This document shows positions 5,611 through 5,755 of a DNA stretch of 5,755 bases, piece by piece. A program made the translations under genes and the position numbers. The DNA is taken from assembly GCA_022563075.1 (NCBI GenBank), contig JADFOC010000205.1, positions 1-5,755 of the forward strand. Direction: 5' to 3'. The stretch is from Pseudomonadota bacterium. GTDB lineage: Bacteria; Pseudomonadota; Gammaproteobacteria; Pseudomonadales; Pseudohongiellaceae. A model generated the notes under the pieces. It searched no databases. It was given only the letters and a program-made list of their open reading frames with translations, and had not been told where the DNA came from. Positions within the stretch are counted from its first letter, which is position 1; the number at the start of each line of letters is the position of its first letter.

Positions 5611-5755
5611 CTCTCCAATTCACTATTTTTTCACGCCAAATACAATTATAGATTTAGGTTATTGAAACATTTTGCTTGGAGACGCATCATAGTTGTTCAT
5701 GACCAACCATCCTCATTGCCACTTATAGGCCGGTCAAACTCAGCCGAATGCAAGC
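5611..5755. other. Right-end non-coding stretch
   Basis: No supported gene, and no hairpin with a T tract, was seen after the hydrolase stop. On the minus strand a frame from the window edge stays open for 18 codons and stops at 5697-5699. This could be the tail of a converging gene but is too short to call. Confidence 0.4.

Noticed and set aside
5697..5753. Possible C-terminus of a minus-strand gene at the right edge
   Set aside because: Only 18 open codons before a TGA; no motif and no way to test it within the window.

Overview
The window looks like a piece of a gammaproteobacterial chromosome, probably from a marine or other free-living species. The left part carries the housekeeping genes hslR (Hsp15), yrfG (GMP/IMP nucleotidase) and cysQ, a set that recurs in Gammaproteobacteria. 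Base composition is moderate, close to 50% GC by eye. No rRNA, tRNA, CRISPR array, insertion sequence or phage gene was found.

Layout. Positions 1-117 hold no supported gene but contain a 9-bp hairpin downstream of hslR. On the minus strand, yrfG (1209 to 541) is followed with no gap by hslR (540 to 118) as a two-gene unit (TGA immediately followed by ATG). A 126-bp divergent spacer separates yrfG from cysQ, which runs on the plus strand (1336-2166). A small unrecognised plus-strand gene follows (2363-2623, 86 aa), its start set by a good Shine-Dalgarno sequence.

The right part is accessory in character. Positions 2787-4147 encode one exported acidic repeat protein that is broken into three reading frames by two single-base insertions, near 3189 and in the CCC run at 3572-3574. 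Removing one base at each site gives a continuous 452-residue protein. It has a signal peptide, a Pro/Asp-rich linker, ten 16-residue repeats in exact phase, and a beta-rich tail with an 80-residue period. I know no function for it. A possible 56-aa ORF (4175-4345) leads into a 420-aa exported serine hydrolase of the beta-lactamase/S12 family (4348-5610). In this enzyme the catalytic SxxK lysine is replaced by arginine (S-M-T-R). The last 145 bases hold no supported gene.

How the genes work together. Hsp15 rescues stalled 50S subunits, and YrfG and CysQ hydrolyse nucleotide phosphates (GMP/IMP and PAP), so the left block is stress and nucleotide housekeeping. The repeat protein and the S12 protein are both predicted to be exported and lie on the same strand. 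A shared envelope role is possible, but only position suggests it. The best leads are the repeat architecture, the double frameshift and the altered active site.
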